From assembly GCF_000763055.1 (NCBI RefSeq), contig NZ_KN214134.1, forward strand, positions 82,329-119,343: a DNA stretch of 37,015 bases, read 5' to 3'. Made by a program: the position numbers and the translations under genes. The notes beneath the pieces are model-generated. The model was not told the DNA's origin and ran no database searches. It saw only the letters and a list, made by a program, of their open reading frames with translations. This DNA is from Collinsella sp. 4_8_47FAA. GTDB taxonomy: Bacteria; Actinomycetota; Coriobacteriia; Coriobacteriales; Coriobacteriaceae. This document shows positions 9,401-15,589 of the stretch, piece by piece. The first letter of the stretch is position 1; each line of letters begins with the position of its first letter.

Positions 9401-10027
9401 CGCGTGTCTGCCGAGGCCGTGCGACCGGCGCGACCGGTGGCGACGATTGGTGCGACGACGTTTGGTGCATGGTCGCCCAAGGAGAACTACATTACGGTGC
9501 CCAAGGGCGCGAAGCTAGAGCTTTCGGCCGAGGATGGCACGACGATTTGGTACACCACCAACGACACCTGCCCCTGCCGTGACGAAGGCCGCGTAAAGTA
9601 CACCGAGCCTATTGCGCTCGATAGCAACATGTATGTGCGCATTGCGGCACAGCGCCCTGGCATGTCGTACAGCGAGTATTCCGAGCGTCTGAACATTACG
9701 ATTACGGTGACCGATGAGCCGGCGCCTGAGCCGACGCCCGATCCCGGTCTGAAGCCGGAGCCTGAGCCGACGCCTGACGGCGGCGAGCAGGGTGGCGGTA
9801 CGGATGGCTCTGGTGGCGCCGGGGTCCCTGCGGGCAGTTCGACTTCGACGACGACCACGGTGACGACGAACAAGTCCAAGGGTAAGGGCAAGAACGGCAA
9901 GAAGTCCGGTGGCACGGAGCTTGCCGGCACGGGTGACTCCGCCGCGATGACGGTCGCTGCCCTGGGCATCGCCGGTGCAACCGTTGCCGCAGCCGGCATC
10001 GCCGCGACCAAGCGCCGCAAGCATTAG
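3446..10027 (+). CDS. Giant LAxTG-anchored multidomain surface protein (2193 aa)
   Basis: ATG 3446 follows GGAAAGGA by about 6 nt and opens a signal peptide (charged RRLT, hydrophobic core, probable cleavage after GAFA near residue 32). An acidic Ala/Asp-rich stretch precedes a BspA-type leucine-rich repeat block (about 185-390: SIKEIALPDSVEEL, IERYAFDGCSHV, VEMIEWGAFEN). A long central region without a recognised family includes a hydrophobic patch near 1590-1618. A carboxypeptidase-regulatory-like beta-sandwich (about 1695-1770), an invasin-like Ig domain (about 1894-1990) and a chitobiase C-terminal-like domain with WYTTND (about 1993-2090) follow. The end has a Pro/Glu stalk, LAGTGD (2159-2164), a hydrophobic segment and KRRKH. 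It should be secreted and linked to the wall by a class E-type sortase, probably as an adhesin; the ligand cannot be predicted. No sortase gene is in the window. Its 3' region carries array B. Confidence 0.85.
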   Translation: MRWTTVRALCRRLTVAAVTLTMVTGSLPVGAFAEALNTDGTFVQTDNGQADDAASADPAPDAGAADPTALEAGDTPTPPASEIASAAGLTGAGQTESTPAGTLATDLVEGKELAEQQKQEEASGTEATRNEELELWATSKGATGVKDEYDDGYVAGKQTPAQYYFSIDSLTNEISIEYGDAGITTLEVPSTIDGKHVVSLTGMGNAALTSITFAPDSHIRSVGGLGGSSIKEIALPDSVEELSWNAFTGSKTLQTVTWPNNAAFTTIPEQAFEGCEQLDDNVVATLPPSVKTIDYRAFANCGVPQFYVSDATVLTFTQINVPGTMERIERYAFDGCSHVSSVTIGDGVKYIGAHAFASLDPAIAGKEIVLPKSVEMIEWGAFENTRYGNETNHNAVALRVMNPDLQFGEAGYPGDYNERVTIDGVTYAIPFSEGQTIYAYAIDSAGNPSMVKKLADAVADRKDSVDSSKPAYTFEWMGEAAQVTGKLPQSATATLVQAGQSTPLAVGDDGSVAANVLSKTAATLRISLSGYYDMVLARPGDQMTGTWNIGEIKAEDLTKIPASRAIELNVGYLEPIVGQDKTERIELDSLDNIDLTVKNGGKTLKPAKGDKENDFRIQGTALVVSQAIADADQDLEITLEPKDSLKLGGTTATVKPSAGKVDIDLKPWGTATVATKGDYQGANRVLVFRTSDGKLVADGVTYLMGYEDDGTTPIMKAETPRLKAGSYTIVAFNKTSYDIQATSYSTFSRLGLTVGKHIAQKQVKIEDGKQLDVTLDVPTFDVETYRAERGLTAGSVIADSSAVVGAETELRIHYELKDSQAAKIEIPLAKDAVEDVSAGAREAGASSDAMWAATTWEGDNLVLDMKKSAGADVFVRFKPKAAGIYAVSPLITLGEVTLPLGSTTLEVSGSRIEVDNTDVHSLLGNVAYVYAAPGKSVQLTVGTGSSAAKYTGKTNKLGRAKIEYELPQDTLAAERVTLEARVGSTDVAAAAAEVTARNYVRYVPGASVWNFDVTYRGGTQNLVKDGKDTGKSLWTFHHLPQKKNAYWTFDITLEVGNEEAADTLDLYVDCVDGKTVTIPLTQKSREGTRVRYAAEYVDEGYLKLLNEFNKANDSTYVNCGNFEQIFMPQTYRISNAQLMTMLSFDANASAKKHSAAAEERQQEFSNAVQQWHEYMMDNSFNDVDEAFNDAIDQMVADAFAEEDKDGKEDEAKGGAARKARRAPAASDGEGDGTGNDEAAQFAAELKAAVGGSSALLTQQGDSYGVNVDKMIFEDAYGTSEDWYQELAAAQGANAADAAAIKELVDHASRAEFIAQQAEDLVGQSMGIGQLNQYGSWNDATAAALNKCAGIKASEYNGQSTSGFNDLGQALGSSLSYKAADDDTVKGFKVAAPDGEQTAYIESEFIENSNNNKNQALLFNSIAMQCDILDNLYDNWNVVHSLNNSTIRGWLMAWKRNGDVSAHMKLIRTIRSLKSYKIECEMFGQVFKTDAWKAAGQAFPAATQGIGIFTGIYGVNDASKNWENVNVRMQKVKGEREGYELQHTRLLAKPEKTEDDWKCIYALRDAMEKARAFEDLLHRQLCHDSTDVAVGSIMTIAGVLTAGSAGTVVGAAYDAASTSVGSERAIKLTNAECAYDVACEQVERACQNRITVNWGELTDSEVYKANKDGLISDEKMQSIFEARYRNVAAKAAPDPAGVVYEGLLSNTVEGATVELWSADDAAGTNAVRWDAEEYEQDNPLATGADGAYNWNTPTGWYQVRVTKDGYEEARSAWLRVPPIQTEVNIGLASTAAPEVASAHAYTDCIEVEFAQYMDASDDALVALCAQGLGDVTYTWLDKQDDPNGKPLSRVLRIRYADAREAGSTVAFELDGARNYAGTAMARWASGELVVGVRADKLKLNVEQAVTMLDGSDFELVAHVTDKAGKPFAGAKVSVGLESSAICSVDATQAVTGEDGAATFVLHGALPGLTTLTAAVDGTALSKQVDVRVSAEAVRPARPVATIGATTFGAWSPKENYITVPKGAKLELSAEDGTTIWYTTNDTCPCRDEGRVKYTEPIALDSNMYVRIAAQRPGMSYSEYSERLNITITVTDEPAPEPTPDPGLKPEPEPTPDGGEQGGGTDGSGGAGVPAGSSTSTTTTVTTNKSKGKGKNGKKSGGTELAGTGDSAAMTVAALGIAGATVAAAGIAATKRRKH

Positions 10028-10063
10028 AGCTGGGTGACGGCTCTCGTTCTCGGCCTCAGTAAA

Positions 10064-10281
10064 ATCTCGATCTGTAACACCAAACTGCCCAAAACGCCTC
10101 TAGATGTTACAGATTGAGATGAACCGAATGGCCGCCAATCTAATGTCTCGATCTGTAACACCAAGCGGGGAATTTGACCTCTAACTGTTACAGATTGAGA
10201 CAAAGCGGGGGCGGCTGGCACAATATCTCGATCTGCAACAACTACAAGGCTCAACGGGCTCCAGGTGTTACAGATTGAGAC
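10064..10281. repeat. Array B: three 57-bp inverted-repeat units
   Basis: Units are 10064-10120, 10145-10201 and 10225-10281, with linkers of 24 and 23 nt. Arms are variants of (A/G)TCTCGATCTGTAACA and TGTTACAGATTGAGA(T/C), and spacers are exactly 25 nt. It starts 37 bp after the stop codon of the giant surface-protein gene, in a convergent intergenic region facing nfnB. The lead-in CTCAGTAAAATCTCG closely matches array A (CTCAGCAAAATCTCG). Confidence 0.9.
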
Positions 10282-10302
10282 AAAACGAGCAAGCAAGTCC
10301 CA

Positions 10303-10339
10303 AACCACCACAAAGGTGCCTGTCCCCATCGTGGTGGTT
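10303..10339. repeat. REP-like hairpin, second copy
   Basis: AACCACCAC (10303-10311) pairs perfectly with GTGGTGGTT (10331-10339) around CAAAGGTGCCTGTCCCC. This copy has a perfect stem, whereas the copy at 3305-3341 is imperfect. Both copies sit 21 nt behind the last unit of a 57-bp array, so array and hairpin appear to travel as one module. Confidence 0.7.
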
Positions 10340-10351
10340 GGGCGGCCGGCA

Positions 10352-10392
10352 TAGAAAAAGTCCCCGCCGGGCGTGTGCTCGACGGGGACTTT
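10352..10392 (-). terminator. Terminator of the nfnA-nfnB operon
   Basis: AAAGTCCCCG (10357-10366) pairs with CGGGGACTTT (10383-10392). On the minus strand the stem is followed by TTTTTCTATG. It lies about 30 bp beyond the nfnB stop codon. Confidence 0.85.
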
Positions 10393-10420
10393 GCCGTTTG
10401 ATGGCTAGCGCTGTAGGTGA

Positions 10421-11830
10421 TTACTCGCCCAGCAGGCTCTTGGTGATGGAGGCAGCGGCCTTCTTGCCGGCGCCCATCGCTAGAATGACCGTAGCGGCAC
10501 CGGTGACGATGTCGCCGCCGGCCCAGATGCGGGGATCGGTGGTCTGGCCGGTCTCCTCGTCGGCGACGATGTAGCCCCACTTGTTGAGCTCCATCTTGCC
10601 GCCGATCTTCTTTGCGAAGGGGTTGGCGTTGGTACCGATAGCCGAGATCGCGACGTCGCAAGGAATCTCCTCGATGGCGCCCTCGATGGGCACCGGGCGA
10701 CGACGGCCGGACTCGTCGGGCTCGCCGAGTTCCATCTTCTGGACCTTGACGGCGCACACGGAGCCGTCCTCGCCAGCGACAAACTCGAGCGGGGAGACGA
10801 GCGGCAGAACCTCGACGCCCTCGGCCTTAGCATGGTGCAGCTCGGCGCGACGGCAGGGCATCTCGTCCTCGGTACGACGGTAGGCGATGATAGCGTGCTC
10901 GGCGCCCAGACGCTTGGCGGTACGGACGGCGTCCATAGCCACGTTGCCGCCACCAAAGACGACGACGTTCTTGCCGTGCTTGGTGGGGGTGTCGTACTCG
11001 GGGAACTTGTTGGCCTTCATCAGGTTCACGCGGGTGAGGTACTCGTTCGCGAAGAAGACGTTGGGCAGGTTCTCGCCGGGGACGTTGAGGAACTTGGGCA
11101 GGCCAGCGCCGGTCGCCACATAGATGGCGTCGAAGCCCTGCTCGAACAGCTCCTCGGCCGTGGCCATGTTGCCCACGACGGAGTTGTACTCAAACTTGAC
11201 GCCCATGTCCTCCAGGCCGTCAATCTCGCGCTTGACGACTGCCTTGGGCAGACGGAACTCGGGGATGCCGTAGACCAGCACGCCGCCGCCGGTGAAGAAG
11301 GCCTCAAAGACGGTGACGTCAAAGCCGTTGCGGGCGAGCTCGCCGGCGCAGGTGATGCCGGACGGGCCGGATCCGACGACGGCGACCTTCTTGCCGTTCT
11401 TGGGGGCCATCTTGGGCGTGGAGGCGAGCTCGGGGCGGTCACCCAGGAAGCGCTCGAGCTGGCCGATGGCCACGGGCTCGGACTTCTTACCACGGATGCA
11501 CTTGCCCTCGCACTGGTTCTCCTGCGGGCAGACGCGGCCGCAGATAGCGGGAAGCATGGAGTCCTCGCGGATGGTATCGAGAGCGCCGCCGAAGTCCTTC
11601 TCGCGGATCTGCTCGATAAAGCGGGGGATGTTGATGTTGACGGGGCAGCCCTCAACACAGAACGGCTTCTTGCAGTTGAGGCAGCGCTCGGCCTCGGCCA
11701 GCGCCATCTCCTCGGTGAAGCCCTTGTCGACGGGGCGGAAGTCGCAGGCGCGCTCGGCAGCCGGCTCCTCGTTATCGGGGGTGCGGGGCGACTTCATATC
11801 GGCAACGAAACGACCGTTAACTAGTGGCAT
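10421..11830 (-). CDS. nfnB: NfnB / glutamate synthase small-subunit-like NADPH oxidoreductase
   Basis: The 469-residue protein has the N-terminal iron-sulfur domain of this family (CLNCKKPFCVEGCP near residue 50 and a second Cys group, CGRVCPQENQCEGKC). An FAD-binding Rossmann fold (VAVVGSGPSGITCAGELA) and an NADP-binding fold (VVVFGGGNVAMDAVRTAKRL) follow. The end has the FAD motif WAGGDIVTGAATV. Alone such proteins are annotated as GltA-type glutamate synthase. Its start overlaps the end of an NfnA-type subunit by 10 bp, which points to the electron-bifurcating ferredoxin:NADP+ transhydrogenase NfnAB. That enzyme reduces NADP+ with NADH plus reduced ferredoxin, in the cytoplasm. The family is clear from sequence; the transhydrogenase role follows from the pairing. 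Confidence 0.88.
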   Translation of the reverse strand: MPLVNGRFVADMKSPRTPDNEEPAAERACDFRPVDKGFTEEMALAEAERCLNCKKPFCVEGCPVNINIPRFIEQIREKDFGGALDTIREDSMLPAICGRVCPQENQCEGKCIRGKKSEPVAIGQLERFLGDRPELASTPKMAPKNGKKVAVVGSGPSGITCAGELARNGFDVTVFEAFFTGGGVLVYGIPEFRLPKAVVKREIDGLEDMGVKFEYNSVVGNMATAEELFEQGFDAIYVATGAGLPKFLNVPGENLPNVFFANEYLTRVNLMKANKFPEYDTPTKHGKNVVVFGGGNVAMDAVRTAKRLGAEHAIIAYRRTEDEMPCRRAELHHAKAEGVEVLPLVSPLEFVAGEDGSVCAVKVQKMELGEPDESGRRRPVPIEGAIEEIPCDVAISAIGTNANPFAKKIGGKMELNKWGYIVADEETGQTTDPRIWAGGDIVTGAATVILAMGAGKKAAASITKSLLGE

Positions 11831-12660
11831 GCGCAGCTCTTTTCCTCATAGGCCTTGAGGGACTCGCCCTCTTCGGAACGGTAAGCGGCCTGGCGGGCAC
11901 GAAGGTCATCCCAGTCGACCAGGGTGGCATCGAAGTCGGGGCCGTCGACGCAAGCGAACTTGGTCACGCCGCCCACCTCGACGCGGCAGCAGCCGCACAT
12001 GCCGGTGCCGTCAACCATGATGGGGTTGAGGGACGCGGTGATGGGGGTGTCGTACTTCTGGGCGGTGAGGGTCGAGAACTTCATCATCGGAACGGGGCCG
12101 ACGCAGAAGACCTGGCTCACGGTCTTGTCCTGCAGCAGGCGCTCCAGCGGAGCGGTGACAACGCCCTGCTCGCCGTAGGAGCCGTCGTCGGTGGTGATAT
12201 GGATGTGGTCCTCGTCGAGGAGCTCGCGGAACTGGTCCTCCATGAGCAGGAGGTCCTTGGTGCGGGCGCCCATGATGGCGTGCACCTCGTGGCCGGTCTC
12301 GACCAGGTGCTTAGCGACCGGGAAGGCAATTGCCAGGCCGACGCCGCCGCCAATGACGGCGCAGGGGCCCTCGGCCATCTCGGTGGGAACGCCCAGCGGG
12401 CCCACGACGTCGCGCAGCGACTCGCCGGCCTCGTAGGTGGACAGCATCTCGGTGGTCTTGCCGATCACCATGAAGATGAACTCGACCCAGCCCTCGTCAC
12501 CGTTCCAGCCGGCCAGGGTAAACGGGACACGCTCGCCCGTCTCGTTGGCGCGAACCATGAGGAACTGTCCAGCGTGCGCATGTTTGGCGATTGCAGGCGC
12601 CTCGATGCGGAACTTGAACACCTTCTCCGAGAACTGCGTCTTCTCCAGGATCTTATACAT
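11821..12660 (-). CDS. nfnA: NfnA-type ferredoxin-NADP+ reductase subunit
   Basis: The 279-residue protein belongs to the sulfide/dihydroorotate dehydrogenase-like FAD/NAD-binding group (PyrK-like). A ferredoxin-reductase FAD domain includes GQFLMVRAN and RVPFTLAGW. An NAD-binding region has VIGGGVGLAIAFPVAKHL. The C-terminal [2Fe-2S] Cys set is GTGMCGCCRVEVGG and FACVDGP. It ends in CACH. A ribosome binding site (GAGGGG) lies just before ATG 12660. It is the first gene of the nfnA-nfnB operon; the 10-bp overlap suggests translational coupling. Together the two subunits should balance NADH, NADPH and ferredoxin, which fits a fermenter that also has the ferredoxin-linked Ech hydrogenase further right. 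Confidence 0.88.
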   Translation of the reverse strand: MYKILEKTQFSEKVFKFRIEAPAIAKHAHAGQFLMVRANETGERVPFTLAGWNGDEGWVEFIFMVIGKTTEMLSTYEAGESLRDVVGPLGVPTEMAEGPCAVIGGGVGLAIAFPVAKHLVETGHEVHAIMGARTKDLLLMEDQFRELLDEDHIHITTDDGSYGEQGVVTAPLERLLQDKTVSQVFCVGPVPMMKFSTLTAQKYDTPITASLNPIMVDGTGMCGCCRVEVGGVTKFACVDGPDFDATLVDWDDLRARQAAYRSEEGESLKAYEEKSCACH

Positions 12661-12765
12661 AGAACCCCTCTCTTGTTAGGGCCGCCGAACCGTGCCTCCA
12701 CGGAAATGGACGGTAGCCCGAATAAAACCGTACGCGCACAGGCGTTGTGCAGACATACGGTGCAA

Positions 12766-12771
12766 ATTATA
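12766..12771 (-). promoter_or_regulatory. Probable -10 box (TATAAT) for nfnA-nfnB
   Basis: On the minus strand GGGTATAATTTGC gives a perfect -10 hexamer, about 105 bp upstream of the nfnA start. No convincing -35 hexamer is seen at 17 bp. Confidence 0.5.
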
Positions 12772-12843
12772 CCCTCATGGACATGTCACTTACGTGTGTC
12801 TTCGGCGGTTGGGAGCAGGGTTTATCCACTTTGGCCTACCAAA

Positions 12844-13021
12844 GGGGGAGAGGTTTATTTTGGTCGGTTTTATCAGGTAAAACGGCAAATGGGGCCGGCC
12901 TCGGGTTGTGATGAGGCCGGCCCCCATTGGAGCGCTGCATATGTATGGCGGCACAGGGTTTATTGCGGTGCGGCCGCTGCGGTGTTTCCGCATACAGAAC
13001 CTGCCAAAATAAACCTGTCCC
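12844..13021. repeat. Inverted pair of REP-like words around a terminator
   Basis: GGGGGAGAGGTTTATTTTGG (12844-12863) is mirrored by CCAAAATAAACCTGTCCC (13004-13021), differing at one position in the overlapping 18. The pair brackets the GC-rich hairpin at 12891-12924. The core GGGACAGGTTTATTTTGG is another form of the GGGGACAGG family seen at 3305 and 10303. With the -10 box this accounts for the gap 12661-13034. Confidence 0.6.
12891..12924 (-). terminator. GC-rich hairpin, probable pth terminator
   Basis: GGGGCCGGCCTC (12891-12902) pairs perfectly with GAGGCCGGCCCC (12913-12924) across a 10-nt loop. On the minus strand ATTTGCCGTTTTACC follows, a modest U-rich stretch. It lies about 110 bp beyond pth and could also act as an insulator between the two minus-strand units. 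Confidence 0.55.
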
Positions 13022-13034
13022 TAAATAGTAGGTT

Positions 13035-13664
13035 CTAGTGCTTGCCGTTGGCGGAAGCGGCGCCGTTTACGTGATCGCGGGCGTAGATTACGCCGTGGAC
13101 GATGGCCAGACCGGCGGCATCTGCGGCGCGGGCGCAGGTGTCCTGGAAATCCTCGGCCTCGCGGGCGCGCAGCTGCTTAAGAACGTAGTCGGCGACGGCC
13201 ATCTTGCCGGGAGGGTTGCCGATGCCGGTGCGGATGCGGCTGAAGTCGCGGCTGCCCATCTTGTCGATGATGGAGCGCAGGCCGTTGTGACCGGCATGGC
13301 CTCCGCCCACCTTGACGCGTACGTCACCGGCGGGAATGTCGAGCTCGTCGTGGATGACGAGCAGCTCCTCGGTCTTGATCTTGTACTCGCGGCAGAGCTT
13401 GGAGATGGGCCCGCCCGAGGTGTTCATGTACGACTGCGGCTTGACCAGCACAATCTGGCGCTTGCCACCCTCTTCCTCAGCATCGTTGATATTGATGAGC
13501 GCGACCTCGGCGCCTGCTTGGTTTTTCCAGTACGTGACGCCGGCCTGACGGGCCAGCTCGTCGATTGCCTTAAAGCCGGCGTTGTGGCGGGTCTCGGCAT
13601 ATTCCTCGCCAGGGTTGCCAAGCCCGGCAACCATGCGAATCTTAAGCGGCTGTGCAGCTGCCAT
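13035..13664 (-). CDS. pth: Peptidyl-tRNA hydrolase
   Basis: The 209-residue protein hydrolyses peptidyl-tRNA released from stalled ribosomes. Visible motifs are GLGNPGEEYAETRHNAGF with the catalytic His, KPQSYMNTSG, VIHDELDIPAG with the catalytic Asp, and GGGHAGHNGLRSI. ATG 13664 is preferred over ATG 13670, because the GAAAGG ribosome binding site touches the first ATG but sits at proper distance from the second. Length is slightly above the usual 190 residues owing to a short N-terminal extension and a C-terminal tail. It stands alone on the minus strand. Confidence 0.95.
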   Translation of the reverse strand: MAAAQPLKIRMVAGLGNPGEEYAETRHNAGFKAIDELARQAGVTYWKNQAGAEVALININDAEEEGGKRQIVLVKPQSYMNTSGGPISKLCREYKIKTEELLVIHDELDIPAGDVRVKVGGGHAGHNGLRSIIDKMGSRDFSRIRTGIGNPPGKMAVADYVLKQLRAREAEDFQDTCARAADAAGLAIVHGVIYARDHVNGAASANGKH

Positions 13665-13778
13665 GTTCATCCTTTCGTTGATTTGTCGCCTGCTATGGTG
13701 AGCGACCCTGTTGCCGCTGTCAAATGGAGGGCAATTGAGGGCGTTTAGGGGCGTTTGGACGGCCGTCGAAATCAGAGG

Positions 13779-13982
13779 TGGACAGTTAGTTCAGATACGT
13801 ATAAGTTCTGAGGACTCGAAGTGCTCAATTCAATGCCGATACGTTGTTTCGGAGCTTTAGTTAGTCCATATGGCGCTGTTTTGAAGTCTATCCTGCCTTC
13901 AAATAGGGCGAATGGTATAGAGATAGCTGCAAAACAGCCTAATTCAATGTGTCCATTTATACGTATTTGAACTAACTGTCCA
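13779..13982. repeat. ~204-bp inverted-repeat element, copy 1 (MITE-like)
   Basis: The ends are 26-bp inverted repeats at 13779-13804 (starting TGGACAGTTAGTTCAGATAC) and 13957-13982, with a single mismatch. The interior (~150 bp) contains no gene and is more AT-rich than the core. A second element with nearly the same ends lies at 15307-15508, so the two bracket the nuclease gene. No target-site duplication is evident. Confidence 0.8.
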
Positions 13983-14015
13983 GTCCTGTTCGGCGGCGCG
14001 CGGGTGATTCGCCGT

Positions 14016-15143
14016 TTAGACCGGCGCAAGGCCGATTCCGGCCCGCAGAGCGTTGAGCCAAGCGGCCTGACGCTTGCGATAGCCCTTGATACGGTATCGG
14101 AATCGGACTCCCGCGAGTCGATGCATCGTTTGGGCGAAGGCTTCGAGTGCAACAAGGTCTTTCATTTGGTCGCGATTGATAACCAGGACGTGGATGCCCA
14201 TTGCCTTGAGGCCATTATTTCGATTGCCATCGTGGATGCGAGCGTTTTGAAGCTCATGCCCAATTCCGTTGTATTCGTTGTCGACTCCGGCTGCCGGGCA
14301 ATATAGGTCGCAGATGGCATAGGGGATGCCCGAGGACATGTTGACCGCAAGAGTGTCGAAGTCGATTCGATAGTTGAGCACCAGGCCTCCCATGGGCAGA
14401 CTGCAACATCCGAATCCTCCAAAGCGCATGGGCGCTCCGAGAACGGCAAACATTAGGGATTCGGCTGGGGATGCAGATCCGGGTCGGGCAAGTTTGACTG
14501 CCGTGCGAAACGAGGTGTATGAGCTACTTTTGGCGAAGCGTGCAACCGCCTCAAGCTCTTCGATAGTTGTGGCGGGCTCGCATTTGTAGTGTGCCTGTTC
14601 ATAGCGGGTTTCGTTCTGTTGCTCGACCACCGACTGGTTACCCAAGCAATCAAGATCGCCCGTCGCTGCGCAGCCATCGCCCTTGGGCCAGATGTCGTCA
14701 TGGGCAATGGGGTATGTTGCCCCGGGAGGAAGGGAGTAGGTTCCGAGCAGTTCCATGAGAAGCATCAAGGTTTTGGCGACTGATTCATTTTTGGAACAAA
14801 GCATGGCTGTCACGGCAGGAGACGTTGCGTAGATGTCGGCCTCGACGTGCATAATTGCACCTTCAGGAAGCGGAGCGGTGAGAATATGCTGAAGAAGCCG
14901 CTTGTCGGGGCGTCTGTTGTCTTCGTCTGAAACGAGAAGATCGAGTAGTTCGGAATCATCTTCATTCCAGGCATCGAGTATCGAAAGTGCGCCAAAGTCT
15001 ATCGCGTCATTATTGGGAATGCAGCTAGCCAAGGCCTGTGCTTGCTGTCCACTATCAACGGAGTCCCAGGGTAGGGCAGAGTACGCCCGTCGTGCGCGAC
15101 GAATTGCGCGGAGGGCGGAGAAATGTGAAATCACGGTCGTCAT
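14016..15143 (-). CDS. DUF559/Vsr-like PD-(D/E)XK nuclease-fold protein
   Basis: The 375-residue protein has an N-terminal region without recognised family. The C-terminal third shows the DUF559/Vsr-type pattern: SPAESLMFAVLG (Glu228), LNYRIDFD, CDLYCPAAGVDNEYNG (Asp279, Glu290) and HDGNRNNGLKAMGIHVLVI. In DUF559 proteins the equivalent core reads D...EYDG...RR..L...G..V. Here Asn292 stands where Asp or Lys is usual, so catalysis is uncertain. No Shine-Dalgarno is visible before ATG 15143, which fits weak or leaderless translation. The codon use is less GC-rich than that of neighbours, and repeat elements flank the gene, so it looks accessory. Possible roles include phage defence or DNA repair; none is shown by the sequence. 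Confidence 0.6.
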   Translation of the reverse strand: MTTVISHFSALRAIRRARRAYSALPWDSVDSGQQAQALASCIPNNDAIDFGALSILDAWNEDDSELLDLLVSDEDNRRPDKRLLQHILTAPLPEGAIMHVEADIYATSPAVTAMLCSKNESVAKTLMLLMELLGTYSLPPGATYPIAHDDIWPKGDGCAATGDLDCLGNQSVVEQQNETRYEQAHYKCEPATTIEELEAVARFAKSSSYTSFRTAVKLARPGSASPAESLMFAVLGAPMRFGGFGCCSLPMGGLVLNYRIDFDTLAVNMSSGIPYAICDLYCPAAGVDNEYNGIGHELQNARIHDGNRNNGLKAMGIHVLVINRDQMKDLVALEAFAQTMHRLAGVRFRYRIKGYRKRQAAWLNALRAGIGLAPV

Positions 15144-15306
15144 AGCTATAACGTACTAAGTTGGCGGCAGAATGCGACCCCCATACCGTTCTTTTCGCTC
15201 AGCGGGGCGCTGCGCGCCATGAACGGCTGGGTGTTATGAAATCGGTGGAATCGGTTGAGGGGATTGCAGGAAATTGAGCTCTGCCGCGAAGGTTGACGAT
15301 AGCTAC

Positions 15307-15508
15307 TGGACGGTTAATTCAGATACGTATAAGGCGGCGGGCGTTCGAGGCGTGTCTAAGGCCCTTGAGGGCGATTTGAGGGTAAATATGCAGCGGTTGT
15401 ACTCGAGAACGATGAGATTTGGACGGCATGGCATCCGCTGGGGAGCTCAGAAGGCTCCGAACGGTCCTTTGGAGCTTTAAAAAAATACGTATCTGAACTA
15501 ATTGTCCA
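15307..15508. repeat. ~202-bp inverted-repeat element, copy 2 (MITE-like)
   Basis: The left end 15307-15332 (TGGACGGTTAATTCAGATAC and on) differs from copy 1 at two positions. The right end 15483-15508 is its imperfect inverse. Length is within 2 bp of copy 1, but the interior sequence is not obviously related. It lies 164 bp upstream of the nuclease start codon. Confidence 0.8.
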
Positions 15509-15529
15509 GGGAAGGTTGGCGAGGGATAG

Positions 15530-15561
15530 AAAAAGGGTCGGAAGCTCGCTTCCGACCCTTT
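15530..15561 (-). terminator. Terminator of prs
   Basis: AAAGGGTCGGAAGC (15532-15545) pairs perfectly with GCTTCCGACCCTTT (15548-15561). On the minus strand TTTTTCTATC follows directly. It lies about 30 bp beyond the prs stop codon. Confidence 0.9.
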
Positions 15562-15589
15562 AAAAGCATCAAAGATGATGCGCGGCAGG

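Noticed and set aside
12489-12520. Possible frameshift in nfnA, since the nfnA-nfnB overlap is unusual in length
   Set aside because: Both frames carry all family motifs to their ends. The 10-bp overlap is ordinary translational coupling.
15274-15480. Plus-strand 68-codon open frame overlapping the second ~200-bp repeat
   Set aside because: It is confined to the repeat interior, has no ribosome binding site, and is not shared with the first copy.
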